From Crambe crambe (lineage: Eukaryota > Porifera > Demospongiae > Poecilosclerida > Crambeidae), in contig OZ004589.1 in NCBI GenBank assembly GCA_963924555.1, forward strand, positions 4,650,001 through 4,714,000: 64,000 bases of DNA, written 5' to 3'. The position numbers were made by a program, and so were the translations under genes. Below, in pieces: positions 21,321 to 34,000 of this stretch. Under the pieces are notes generated by a model. That model had not been told where the DNA came from. It did no database searches and saw only the letters and a list, made by a program, of their open reading frames with translations. Position 1 is the stretch's first letter; each line of letters begins with the position of its first letter.

Positions 21321-21514
21321 TCATCTGAGTGCTATGCAGGGGAAGGATAAGACATATCCCTAGTTTGGGATGCAGTATTGTGGTAGCATGAACCCCAGTG
21401 TCCCAAGAAGACAAGGCACATGATAATGACAGTTTCATGAAACCATCTAATACAAATAGAGTAGCTACAAGCTGCTACAACTTTCAATCCATCAGTTTTC
21501 AGCACCTTTACACC

Positions 21515-23097
21515 TTATTTGGCAAAAGTAGTTCCATTGTAGCCAACTTCAGACCGCTCCTGGTCCTGAAAGGTAAGATAGGCCCTGCAGAACACACACA
21601 GTAATAATTTGTGACTGCTTAATGATGTTCAAGTGACAATGATATACCAAGCTCTCCTTCCCAGTCTGTGGACAAGCAGAGACAAATACTGACCAATTTG
21701 ATCGTTTGGCAAGTATAACAACTTAAATGAGGAAGAGAAACCATGTACATACAAATTACCTACCAAGCATTGGACACTAACCATAACAGGAATATTAATA
21801 ATTTGTGCTCTGCAAGTGTATGCTGTAAGTTGCTACCCTACCCCTCTGGCCTTTCTGCCAAAGTCTTTCTCCCACAGAATCAGTAGCTTTACTATTCTCT
21901 ATAGTGGCCACCATTGGGGGATAAAGTTTTGTCCTTTATAGTGTTTTTTTTTGGTTTTGTTTTTTGTTGTTGTTTTGTTGTTGTTTTTGTTGTTGTTGTT
22001 TTTTTTCAAGTACTAGACTAACCAGGTGGCCACTCATCATAGGTGGCCATTATGAAGGGTTTTACTGTAGCTACTTTACCATGGTTATCACATACTAGCT
22101 GAGCATTTTCACTGTATTGATAAAATGATGGACAATTCTTACCTAGTGCCCTCGATGTTGAGTTTCTCCTTGATCAGCTTAAAGATTATCTCAGAAAGTT
22201 TCTTGTTCTCCTCCACCCCCAATTTCCCTATGGAGCCAATATGCATAAGAGCACATGGCTCTTCAGTGCCGGCAAAGCTCATCATCTGATCCGGCATCAC
22301 ACACACACTGATGTACTGCAGGAGAGAAAATACTAACTTAATCATCACTAGAGAAAATGCTGAATCAGCACTAGTGGATGGAGCCACCCCCTCCGAAATT
22401 TAAAAAAAAAATCGGAGGATCTGGGCTGTCACCTAACTGTTAATTCCCACAGCTAATTACATGCCTTTTAGACTTTTAGTGAAACAGGCAATTATCACAG
22501 TGTGAGTGTTAATCTGTGATGTACTGAATAGCCGCAACCAGCATAATCCATAGAAATGAATAATAATTATGGTGGGTAAGAAGTAGACTACTGCATGTGC
22601 ATACCATGTGTGTTACCAGACCCTTGCACTGGAGTTGCGGAAGTGCTTGGGGCTGGCTGCGCCAGACTATTGCATGCCCTCTTGCCACTTTGTGGCTTGG
22701 TACACCCTTGTGCACACTAAAACTACATGGGGGGATGGACGCAACACAAAATACCAAACTCGGAATTACACTAAAAAAAAATAGTGGGAGAGAGAACTTT
22801 GCAAGGGTAGCTAACAAGTATAACAACAAAACAATAACAAAAACAAAAACCACAGAAACCATTGAGGAGTTCCAAACTGGAATTTATGAGCCCTTTTTTT
22901 TAATGACATAGTAGCTATCCCCAGCTAGCTAGCTATATAAAAGCTACTTCCCTTGGCACGCGTGTTCTCACAGCTATTTATGTTTATACCTGCATTGGCT
23001 TGCCTATGGCCTCCTGAAATATCTTGGTAGTTTCCTGGACGAAATCTGTAGGGATCGATGCCCTAGGAACGTTGGTGACTATCCTAAGTTGAGGCAT
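21515..23097 (-). CDS. MIF: macrophage migration inhibitory factor (MIF) family protein
   Basis: There are three exons, 23097-22990, 22315-22143 and 21584-21515. All introns are GT-AG with matching phases, giving 116 residues, the usual family length. The start MPQLRIVTNVPRAS is the MIF signature, with the catalytic proline exposed after Met removal, then GKPMQYISVCVMPDQMMSFAG and the end VGYNGTTFAK. Lys33 and the SIGK loop of the tautomerase site are present. Two differences from vertebrate MIF stand out. The CxxC redox pair is reduced to one cysteine (CALM instead of CALC). The asparagine of the YIN motif is threonine (AYLTF). MIF is a trimeric phenylpyruvate/dopachrome tautomerase and secreted cytokine-like factor without a signal peptide. 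If exon 2 is read through its donor a TAA follows at once, so the third exon is essential for a full protein. Confidence 0.95.
21950..22008. repeat. T-rich GTT low-complexity tract
   Basis: Simple TTTTGTTG-type sequence inside intron 2 of the MIF gene. No function is inferred. Confidence 0.8.
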
Positions 23098-25094
23098 TTT
23101 CAATCTACAATAGAATAGGTAAAGGGTTCATAGGTGATCTCTCGCGGAGCCACGCCCCTCCCAAAGCTTAAGCTTAAGGGAAAGGTGAATGGGCGGGCTC
23201 CGCGAGATTATTAGGAAATCAAATTGGTCATGAATAATATGCTAAAGTATACTGTTTGACACAGACTGTCTATGTGTATTATAACATGTTTATGTGTACA
23301 AGCTATACAGGAATCACAGTTGGTAGTTGCACTGATGTATCCTCTCTGTGATCACTTGCCAAGTGTAATGCATCAGACTGAGGTATCCATGCAATGTGTC
23401 ACTATTTGACACAGAGGAGATCACAGTATTTGTGGGGCAAGCATGCATGCTCAGTTGGTCATCACCGAAATAACCACTTAGGATAATATGTACGTTTGTA
23501 GAAATTCCTCAGCCGACTCACTAGTGTGGCGCTTGCTTTGCTCACTATATAAATTACTGTAGCTTGGCAAGTATACATTCAAGACCACAAATGGTTACCT
23601 CAGTCATTTCCCTAGTGTCTATCTGCCACTTTGACTGGACCCATAGGTACTCAATATCGACATCATATTTGCTCGCCACATTATCTAAGTGCACTAGATA
23701 ATTATATCCATACATGTTTATATCATGATAATAATAATAATCATAATTATATAAAGTGCATGTGTGACAGTCGAGGGTAGAAATCAAACTTTATTCACAC
23801 TTTCTACTTTTGAAAAAAAAAGTTCGAAAGGCAGAAAATTTCATCAGTCATGACAAAAGTAAACTTAACTGGCATTTGCTTGACTGCATAACATTGTTCA
23901 TATTCATAATTATAACCTCACCACGTTGACTGGGCTCATAGGTCCTTAATTAAATTTGCTCACACTGATATTGTTCCTACAGTGTACTACTATACCCCAT
24001 ACACCCATACATGTTGATCATACCCCATACACCCATACATGTTCATCATCATGACAGATATCATAGTCCATTCCACATTATAGGATAACCCATCATCAGT
24101 CGGAGACTCAGAGTCTATGGCTGTGATGCCCTGGCTGAGCTTCTTAGCATAATTATAGAATGAGAGGTGCTACACTAAAAGGAGCTCTAAAACTAAAATA
24201 ATATTGTCAAGTATAGCGCATTTTTCACTACAACGACCACTGGGTGCACATAAATGTCTTCCTGGATAAAAAAAAGCATAGGAGCAGGAGTTTCCAATCC
24301 CATGTATCTATATGGACCAAGCAATCCACAAATCCTGGCAAAACAGGACTAAATGTAGACCTAATTATCCATAATTAGAAGTGATAGGACACTTATCAAC
24401 TTTCTACAATAAGAGAATGGTTTTAAAAATGTCAATTACCAAGCATTCTTGAAAGTTGCACCAAACAGCCATTGGTTAGCTGCAGCAGTGATAAATCGTA
24501 CAGAAAGTATTGCTGCAGTATTGATCAAGTCAGCTGTCACTACTTAAAGGGCAATGACGAACAAGAGTATGAACTCGAGGACCAAGTACTGACCAGACAG
24601 TGGATGGACACTGTACCATCTCCACCATTGGTCTGAGGCTACACAGTGAATGCCAAGTGATGGCACAACTCCTGGAGTGTATAGGCCAGGTTTACCCTGT
24701 CCTTTATCAGAGGGTCCACTGTAGTTGATAGGAACCACGTGCATGCACCCATCGTGAATTTTCATTATTATTTTTGTAAAAATAATAATAATCATGAGTT
24801 GGAATTTGAGGCACGATAATAAATCAATAAAATGTGAGAGTGGAAATTAACACAACACTAACATTGGAGGGGCTGAACTAGCTAGAGCTAACAATGTGAT
24901 GATATGGTCTAATCACTACAATGGCTTTAAAATAAAAGTTACAGATTTACAAAACTAGTACTGAATCACTCACAACAAACTTAGCTAGCTAGCTATGTGC
25001 ACACTGCGATAATAATAAATAGAATAAATAAATAGGGACAAACAAAAGGAAAGACATTTACCATATAAGGCATAACGCAGGAGCCAATTAAGAG
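23098..25094. other. intergenic region between MIF and MIDN with duplicated blocks
   Basis: A short palindromic element has arms 23137-23157 and 23191-23208 (TCTCGCGGAGCC). Two ordered blocks are duplicated: a segment at about 23620-23730 recurs decayed at about 23925-24040 (GACTGGGCTCATAGGT, then CATACATGTT). The first copy has an exon-like frame on the minus strand (VASKYDVDIEYLWVQSKW) with a GTAACC donor. It could be a lost exon, but no partner exons were found. Confidence 0.45.
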
Positions 25095-28000
25095 TTAATC
25101 AGCAAGGAGGAACCCTCTTTTGAGTCCACAGTAGCCGGTACGATTGATTGTGTTGGGTTTGCCTCCTGGCATATCACATTTCAGTGCCTCCATCCACCCA
25201 CAGGGTGACCTTTCACCTTTTCTCTTGGCTAGCTTCATTGCTCTTTTGTGTTGCATCTTCCATTTTAAGTTTGCTACTTTGTCCCGGAGTTGCTGGGTTT
25301 CCTCTAGCTTGGCTTTCGAAAGGTTAGCGCTTTCGCCATTACAAGCGTCAGTACCATTGGGGTCAGAAGCTCTCGATTTGTCTGAATTGTCCCCTTCTGA
25401 TCCGTAGCTGGTCATGGTTGTCCTAGAATGCAGAATCTCCCTCATATCACTATCACAAGTGAACTCAGACGAAAACCTTCCCTTGAAGGAACCAGGCAAT
25501 CTTCCTTTCTCTGTATTGGCATACATCTTCTTTAGTATCTCACTAATGGCTTCCATGACAGCTTTTCGTTTCATGCTGACACCACTCTCTGGCAGCTTGA
25601 CTTCCCTCTTACTTGCAGCCTTCTTGATATCCCTATCTTTGAGTGAACTAGTGGCCTGAGAAACCTCTGCTTTCTCCTGTTCTGGGTCAGTCTGAACAGA
25701 GCGAGAGATAGATTTAGCTACAGCACTTCCAGAACTAGCTTGAGAAGTATCCATGACACTACTTTCTCCACAAGTGTTAGTATTCTGAGCTGCATTATGA
25801 TCACCAGAATGTGATGAAGTAGGGACATCATTGGATGTTTCCATGGCAGTATTGTCGGGTGAGTATGCTGCCATGCATCCATGCTCTTTCAGGCTCTGTT
25901 TAGTGGTGTTTGTGCGATGAGAACAAGGCGTAGTTAAGTTAGCAGTGAGGACAGGGGCGTCTTTGCTGATGATATTAGCTGAACGAGGAATCGAATCGGG
26001 ACTAGGGGTCTCCATGGGAGGAGGAGCAGAGATGGCCACTGATGTCTCCATAGGAGCTCCAGCAACATCTCTTGTATACGTTAGCATCGACCGATCTGGT
26101 TGCCCAAGAGGGTGAGGGTGCGAGGATTTAGGGGAGGAAGAAGTGTGTTTGTGTGTACGATGCCGTCTGTTTGCAGATAAGATGTCCCGACTTTCACCAC
26201 CAAGGGTTCGATGGGATTTGGAGCACTCTAGAGCATGGGGTGATCTTCGATGGTGGTGATGATGATGGTGACGATGGTGGTGGTGGTGAGATGAAGGTGT
26301 CAGATCAGTTGCACTCAAGAAATCCGAAGAAGAATGGTTTGAATTCAAGAACCGTAAGTTATCTCTGGATCCCGATGAAGAAGACGATGAAGACCCATGC
26401 TTTGAGGAGGAAGATTCTAAATAATCCATATCTTCATGGGTTGAGGGTCTACGGGCTCTGATACACCTTCTTTTTTGAGCAGGAGGATCCATTTCTATTT
26501 CTTCCACTTTAGCACGGTGTAGGTTGACAACCACCACTGATTCACCAACACGAATAGCCACCGATAGAGGAAACTTCCCATTCAAGAAATCATCAATCTA
26601 CAATAATCATATTATTTGGTAAAGGAGCATCAATACAACATATATTGAACTGGTAAAGGATCGTCACACATAGTAATGATTCACTCATTAAGCTCACCTG
26701 TTGGTCAGATATGCCACTCATGCTGTGCTTCATCATAGCCACAGGGTCTACAGAATTAGTTGTCTGCAAGAGAATAATAAAAGTATAGCTTGTAATCAAT
26801 CCACACACACAGTATGAAAGAGTTCAAATTACACTAATTGTGAGATTCTATCTGAGATAACAGATGACTTGCGGTGTCTTAGAATACCACCAAGCTACGT
26901 ATATAGATCGTATTCTCTGAGCATATAATATTACTAACCACAGAGTCCATATTAATGAACACTACACTGAGTGCATAATAAGTGTACGGCTTAACCTTTA
27001 AACCATAGAGACCATATTACTATAACCTAGATCATTTTATTGGGACACTGATCACAAAGTCCAAACTATACTGAGGTAGACTGCATAATAAGGGCACAGC
27101 TTACATAACAACCATGTACATAAGCAATTATGCCAACAGAGCCCAATAGAACAGGAAGAGAACAGGATATTGTGTGGATACACCAGAGACAGAACTTCCT
27201 TGGGTCACCAAAAATTAAAACCTCAGAAAACATTTTTGCCTCGGCACCAAAGTGCCGAGGTGCAGTGCTGGAAGCGACTATGATCGGCGATGGTGGTACG
27301 TTTCACGCGCACGCGCAATGATGCACGATGATGCGCATCGAGCACGTGCATTAATTTAGCTCTGGCTAGCTAGACAAAGTACTAAGGACAAACAGACAGG
27401 CTCAGCTCAGGCTCGCAGTTACTACGTGATAACTCTAGTACTGATGATTCTTGGCCGTCTTTGCCAACAAATCAAGCCCATTATCACATGCAGAGAACTG
27501 ACTAAAAGACAGCAGTGAACAAAAACAACAGAGATTGCAAGGTACACGAACTAGTGCTTCGTTTGAAGTGTCAAAGAGAGAGCCATGGTGAAGGAGAATC
27601 TCAGAACTAAGACTTTGAGGCTTCCAAACAATGAGAGAATCCAGTACACATACTTCAATCAAGCTATGCTGAGAATAACCATTAAACAACAGTTGAACAG
27701 CAAGAATAGTGTGTAAATACTAATCTTACTACAATAATTATAAGCCATGTTGCTCAGTGTGCTTTATTTGGAACTCTCCACAGAAAAGAAGCTGAGAGAA
27801 ATATTTTGGCAACATTTTGTAGAAACATTTGACCCCACAACCCCCCACACTTTTCATTAATTATGCCCATGAGTGTTCAGCCAATCATCCTTGTAGGACT
27901 CTGGTTTCAAGCCAGTGATCCTCAGTGTATCTTTATCGTCTCTTATATACCACTGTCACGTCGTATTCACTATAAAGTATTTAAAATTAAAATTAAATAG

Positions 28001-31000
28001 AGGTTGCACTTAAGTGCCGAGGCATTCCTAGTCTTTTTAAAAGACTAACTTGTTATTTAAGTGCAAGAATGCTTTGTCTGGTCCACAAATAAATTGTCTT
28101 TAGAATTGTGTGCTATTTTCATCATACAAGCACTAGTTTCAATATTCGCTTAACCACTGCTATTGAGCACTGGCTGCCTTTCTCATTGTACAAGCACTAG
28201 TTACATTTATTGCTTGATCACTGCATGCAAACCTTCGAGTTTCCCCATTGTATAAGCACTAAGTGATACTATATTCACATACAGGGTGCAACCCTTCCAA
28301 CCATGGGAAGAGATCATAGACCATGCAAATTCATAGACGCTTGAAGATCAGGTTTGTACTGAAAGCTGATATAACCTCAAAGACATACCAATGCAACACA
28401 GCTCATATCTAGTTGGCAGGAAATCTACAAACCATACCTTCCATACTTTCATACTAAAACCCCACCAAATGGTAGGCAGTGTATACATTGTACATAGAAT
28501 TCCTATTATGACTGGTTGGCAAGTCTTAAGGGAAATATTGGTCAGCTGAAGACCTCCCCAGAGAGGATCACATATACCACAATTAAAACACATCACAGAT
28601 GCCACTGGAAGATAACGATCACCTACTCTACTGCAAAAAAAAAAAAAAAAAAACAACTCTAAGGAGTCAATGAAGCCTCTAGTGTGTACTTTAATAAATT
28701 ACACTTTCAGGATAAGTCATGGATCCAGTAGGTATAGTCCCCCCAAATGCATATTCACCATCTCTTCCCTGTATAAATCATCCCTGATCTTACACATAGT
28801 ACTCCTCCTTCCTCCCAATACACCTAACATCATTCTCTGTACTACACTAACTTGCAGCATTATAATGAAAGTTTTCAATCAATTTTTTTTCATGACTAGA
28901 AAAGTTTTCTTTCCTAGTTTCCTGGAATACATACCTACTCCCAGCATACATAGAACATAACTTTAAACACATACAAAAAGGCATACACTCAATCATTTAT
29001 ATCATAGCTAGCTTACAATGGAAAAATGAAAGCAGTCATTTGCATCATACTCAATCAGTGTTCCCAAAAAATTAAATTTTCTAGAGTATTGATTATAGAA
29101 TATAGAGATTAGTATTTATGTCCCTATAGTACTTGTAGTATTGATTTTGACCTCTGTAAAGAGACCACTTCCATTAAGAGACCACCTTTTGGTGACCCAG
29201 GTTTCACTGTAATAGTTCAACTGCATACTATGATATTTCCAGTGTGTCTACACACTCTATTGACGTCACTAAAGCTCTAGCACACAAAGTAGAGCAACAT
29301 ACGTTTTAAAAAGACGAGATGCAGGCAAATGAAAGCATGCACACACATCGACTGATAATTTCTTTATGGTAATAGATACAACCAAACTGAATGGCTACAC
29401 CATAGCGACTAATTAGAGTCACTTTGCTCACCAAAGTGGGTTATACGTAGCTCTAAACACGAGTTACTATCAAAGGTTTTGCTCAAAGGGGAGGCGAGGG
29501 TGGACTAGCAGAGGGAGTGGACACATAGCAGTTAAGGAAGCTCTGTGCCCATATATCAGAACTTCTAAATGAATAAAAATCTCCCCACGAGTCTTGTGTA
29601 CAAACAGCAAGTTATGAATGGGCTTAAAACCCACCCTTTCAAAATGAGGCATCTGTAGGCTAAATTTGTTGTAATATTCTGGCAAATGGGCCCTCCCTCC
29701 CCCACTCAGACTAAAATCTCCAATCTGCTTGATCCAATCTGCTTGAAAAAAAAAAAGTCTACCATAAAAATTTCTCCCCCACAAAAATTCCACCATCCAT
29801 CCCTTGGTGTGGGCAGGGAGAAAGGTATGCAAGTCAATAAGAGGGAGTGGGAAAGATACACCCCACTCGACCTACTCAATACACAGAAATAGCACATCTA
29901 ATGGGATTCATGACCATTGAACCACCTATTCAAGGCTCTGCTTCTCAAGTGAATACTGGCTGTGCCGTGAGCATGAATTACATTACTCTATATTAATTGC
30001 AACCATAAAGGAATTGTGGAGTATGAGATCAGGGTTATTATCACCCTGACCACCAGTTGTTGTTAGTTCATGACTGCATGCATGCAGGAAGTCATCATGT
30101 GAATTGGGGGGATCTTTGACCACAGTTGTAGTTGAATTTGTGATTTGGCCAGGGCATGCACATAGCAACCATGTACATAACTAAAGGCTGGAAGGGCATG
30201 TGGAACTGTTAGCAGCTAACAATAGCAAAAGTGGAATGCTGTGCATACAACAACAGATGCAAAACTGCTACCAAACCAGACAGATTAAGTGGTCAGATGA
30301 CTTTGAACTCTCACTGTCCCATGCTGAACCCTCAAATCTCATAGGAACTGTATTTGGATGATAATTAACATGGAATGCTGCACCCAAATATCTAATGCTT
30401 CTCTTGTTGCTTTCATTTCAATGGTTTTATGAGAAAGTCTGGTCTATAAAGTGACGTACAACACAAGTACACACTGTTGAATTGAATCAATGATCATACC
30501 ACTTCAGGCATTTTGATTGGGCGACTTATTAAACTATGCAACACAATTTACATTGCTGCAACACAGAAAGCAAATCAACATAGAGGTCATGGCAATGGGT
30601 ATTCTTACGATGTCTGATGAGTATTCAATAACAAATGTTCTTTCAAAGTTTGCGGAATCAATGATATAAGCAAAGCAGTTTCAACTGATAAAGTTAATCA
30701 TGCAAAAGCAGCGTATTGCATGCTTAATTACCATCCAGATAAACCATAGCAGTCTTCAATTCTACATACTAGATACACACACACTGAAACCACCTGCTTT
30801 GCCTAATACTAGATAATTATCCAGGGAAATGTTGCATAGTTTGTACTTTTCACTTTGTGGGTTATTCAATAAACAGCATGGTGTCACCACCAATCAATCT
30901 TATCACACATTATACACTGTTGTATATATTTAAAGTATACAGTAGTTGCTTTCAGTGCTGCTGTAGGTGAATTTGAGCCAAAACTTCAATCATGATGCTG

Positions 31001-34000
31001 GCAGCCACTGCTATGTACTGGTTAATTGGTCAGTTGATTAAGGGATAGGATGCCTTGGGCTATTGCAGGAAATGATCGCTCACTTTTAACTATTTCAGTA
31101 CCCCAGCTGAACTAACTGAACAGACTTGCATAAATAAACGAAAATTCCAGCAAGCTTGACTTAAGCTAGCAACATAAGCATAATACTGAAAGGCGTTGGA
31201 GGTCGGACTAAATTAGAAATCTGCTATCTTGGTTACGTGACCAGTTGACCAATAGTCAATATTGGGCAGGAAATCTCATATTAAAATTAGTATATCCACA
31301 CAGACAATCCCCACAGAATCAAATGAACATTCTGTTCAACACTCTCCAATCAAAAACACTTCATAACCTTTAAAAGGTCATGCTGGTAAAGAGAAACTTT
31401 AAAATGATCCCGGATACATGATCTTATGGTTGCCCAGCTTGGCAACAATGGCACAGCCAACAAGAAATTTCTCACATAAAAAGACTTCTTTATGCTGGCC
31501 ATCACTCTGACCAGATTAAAGAATTTTGTTGGCTTACTGCTCAAAAAAAGAAAGAAAGTCATTTCTATCTACCTTAGGCTCTTGCTATGGGCAGTTGGTA
31601 ATGAGTGATTTGTAGAGTAGGATGGGATATGAATGCAGTGCAGATGGCAATAACAGCTGTCTGCATACCAAACTAGAATGCTGCCCACTCTTAATCAAGA
31701 ATGCCTTGGTGGTATGGAGGCAAGTGAAATGATTTACTCCAAGAGCCAAGAGATGGCAACCAAAGGTCAAAACTCTCAGTTTCCCAAGGTCCTCATACCA
31801 AAAGGTTCCTACCTGTACCACTTTTAACCCTCTGGGAACAATTGAATGGTGAAATTTAACAACACCACCACCACACACTAACAGAAAATGCACAAGTACC
31901 ATTACACAAGAGGTGGTCCTACAGTAAAGATGGGCAGGAACCACTGTATGTATAAGTTAGGCCCTAAGATACAAAGTAGAGGAGAGATGGGTACAATGAT
32001 ATTATATTATATCCTCCATAACTACTATTTACTCCGACCATGCATGCTGGCAACTACAACTCAGCAGAAATGGATGTACCAGTACGGAAATATTATGGCT
32101 GGGAGTGTAATTGAGGTGGATGATATGTGTATTCCCATGGAAATGAGCATACACCCTTAACCAACATTGCAGGTGAATTCAGCAACCACATCCCTCCTAA
32201 AGCACAATATGTTTGATACACTGAAGAGTTTAGACTCTTGCAAAATGAAACTAATATGTATGCATGGCATCACTAATTCATTACTGTATATTATGCACGA
32301 TATCTTGGTCTTGTACTTGCCGGAGATACCGTCTTCAAAGGTTATTTTGTTAACAGTGCAAGCCATTGGGAAAACTTTCATATTTTGAATACTAACCACA
32401 GGGGGAGGGGGAGGGAAGTAGGGGAGAGACGAGGAGACAGAACATTTTAAGCAATACACTACATCAACTCATTTCAGCAACATTTCAATAATAACAGATC
32501 TTGCTTTCAATAGCAACTGTACAGATAGCTACATGTAGCTCTTCCTAAACAACACACCACTGGTTTCGATAACAGTTTTTTAGCATTAAACGATTGAATC
32601 CTTAGCACGCTTCCATTACAGTGAAACTTTTCAATGCAGTCACTTTATGGGATCAGGAAAATGTTGATTGATTTATACAAATCTACACTACTTGTAGTCC
32701 ACATTCAGGAATTCTTAGCCCTTACTCTGTGACCTGATGTCCGGTATGTATAGCCCTTGCAGAACCAAATATAAACTTTCCACATATTTTAAACTAGTGC
32801 TATTCAAACACTGAAAGTACTAAGCTGGGTATACTTATTCATGGCAATAGAGAATATAACCGTCAATAAGAGACTCCCACACACTCAGTATTCATACTAT
32901 AGCACTTGTCTATTGGCTCTCCAAACTCTTTCTGCAGTGGTGCAAGCCACAAAGCTAATACTCCACAAGGAACCTAAGCAAATAATTCTCACAAGGATAT
33001 ACACCAATGCTTATAATAGAGCCCAAAACTTTAATCAATATTCTAATTCCCAGAGGTTTAGCATATATAACCATGCCAACATGAATTGATAACTGAGAAC
33101 ACACAAATGAAAAACCTTCCAGTCTCAACATGATAGAGAGTCTCTATTCTGTTCAACCACACCAAATGCTGATAAGGAAAAGTAATACATTGAGGTTGAT
33201 TGGGCAGCTTAACCAAACTCTCACACTCCACTAGACATGATTACACTTCGGCATGCCAGGGAGGGGTGCTCCCCAAATCATCCGTACACAGCTTATATTA
33301 TGAGTACTGTGTATGGTGGACAACTTCAGGCCCACAACAAAGTCATTGTTGAAGTGAGAAGAGGTATATGGGGGTCTATCAAAAACACTGTGAATACTAG
33401 GGCACCTTTCAACCACAATAAAGTCATTTTGTTCAAGGAAGAGGACAAATATGGAAATCTGTCAATACACTATACCGTGAACACTACAGTGTAAAACATA
33501 TATCACTATGATTTTGGGGTTGATATAGCTAGAGGTATTTGATTACTATCCTGTGTGAACACTACAGCAGCAGGGAGATATTAGGCATTCCCTTAATTAT
33601 CGTATCTTGTAGAGAGATAGGAAATTAAGGTGGGCATAGAAAGGCATTCCCTTATCACTAAACCATACTGTGGACTAACCCACTTCCTTGTATGAATTCT
33701 ACTCCCAGACATGAATGTTGCAGTGAAATTATACAGTTATGGGCAGACTCTATAATGCCCAGTCATTTGCTCATGACCGAAATCTACTACAGACATGAAT
33801 GCCGAGCACGCTAATAATATTACCATCCCCACATAAAGTTGTGCTTCTACAAATTCTCCACCGCACAGGAGTGGTGTAACAAGATATAGATCAGGTAGAG
33901 CAATCAAAATAACAGAATCAATCTCACATACTCGGTTGCTACAAAGTGATGTACATACTCTATAAAAGTATTCACATGGAGGATAGTTATAACTCGAATG

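Noticed and set aside
23554..23787. Minus-strand exon-like segment (VASKYDVDIEYLWVQSKW) with splice sites
   Set aside because: No partner exons or start/stop were found, and a decayed copy lies nearby, so it is treated as a duplicated relic.
25144..26461. Plus-strand frames of 81-102 codons
   Set aside because: Antisense shadows of the large MIDN exon.
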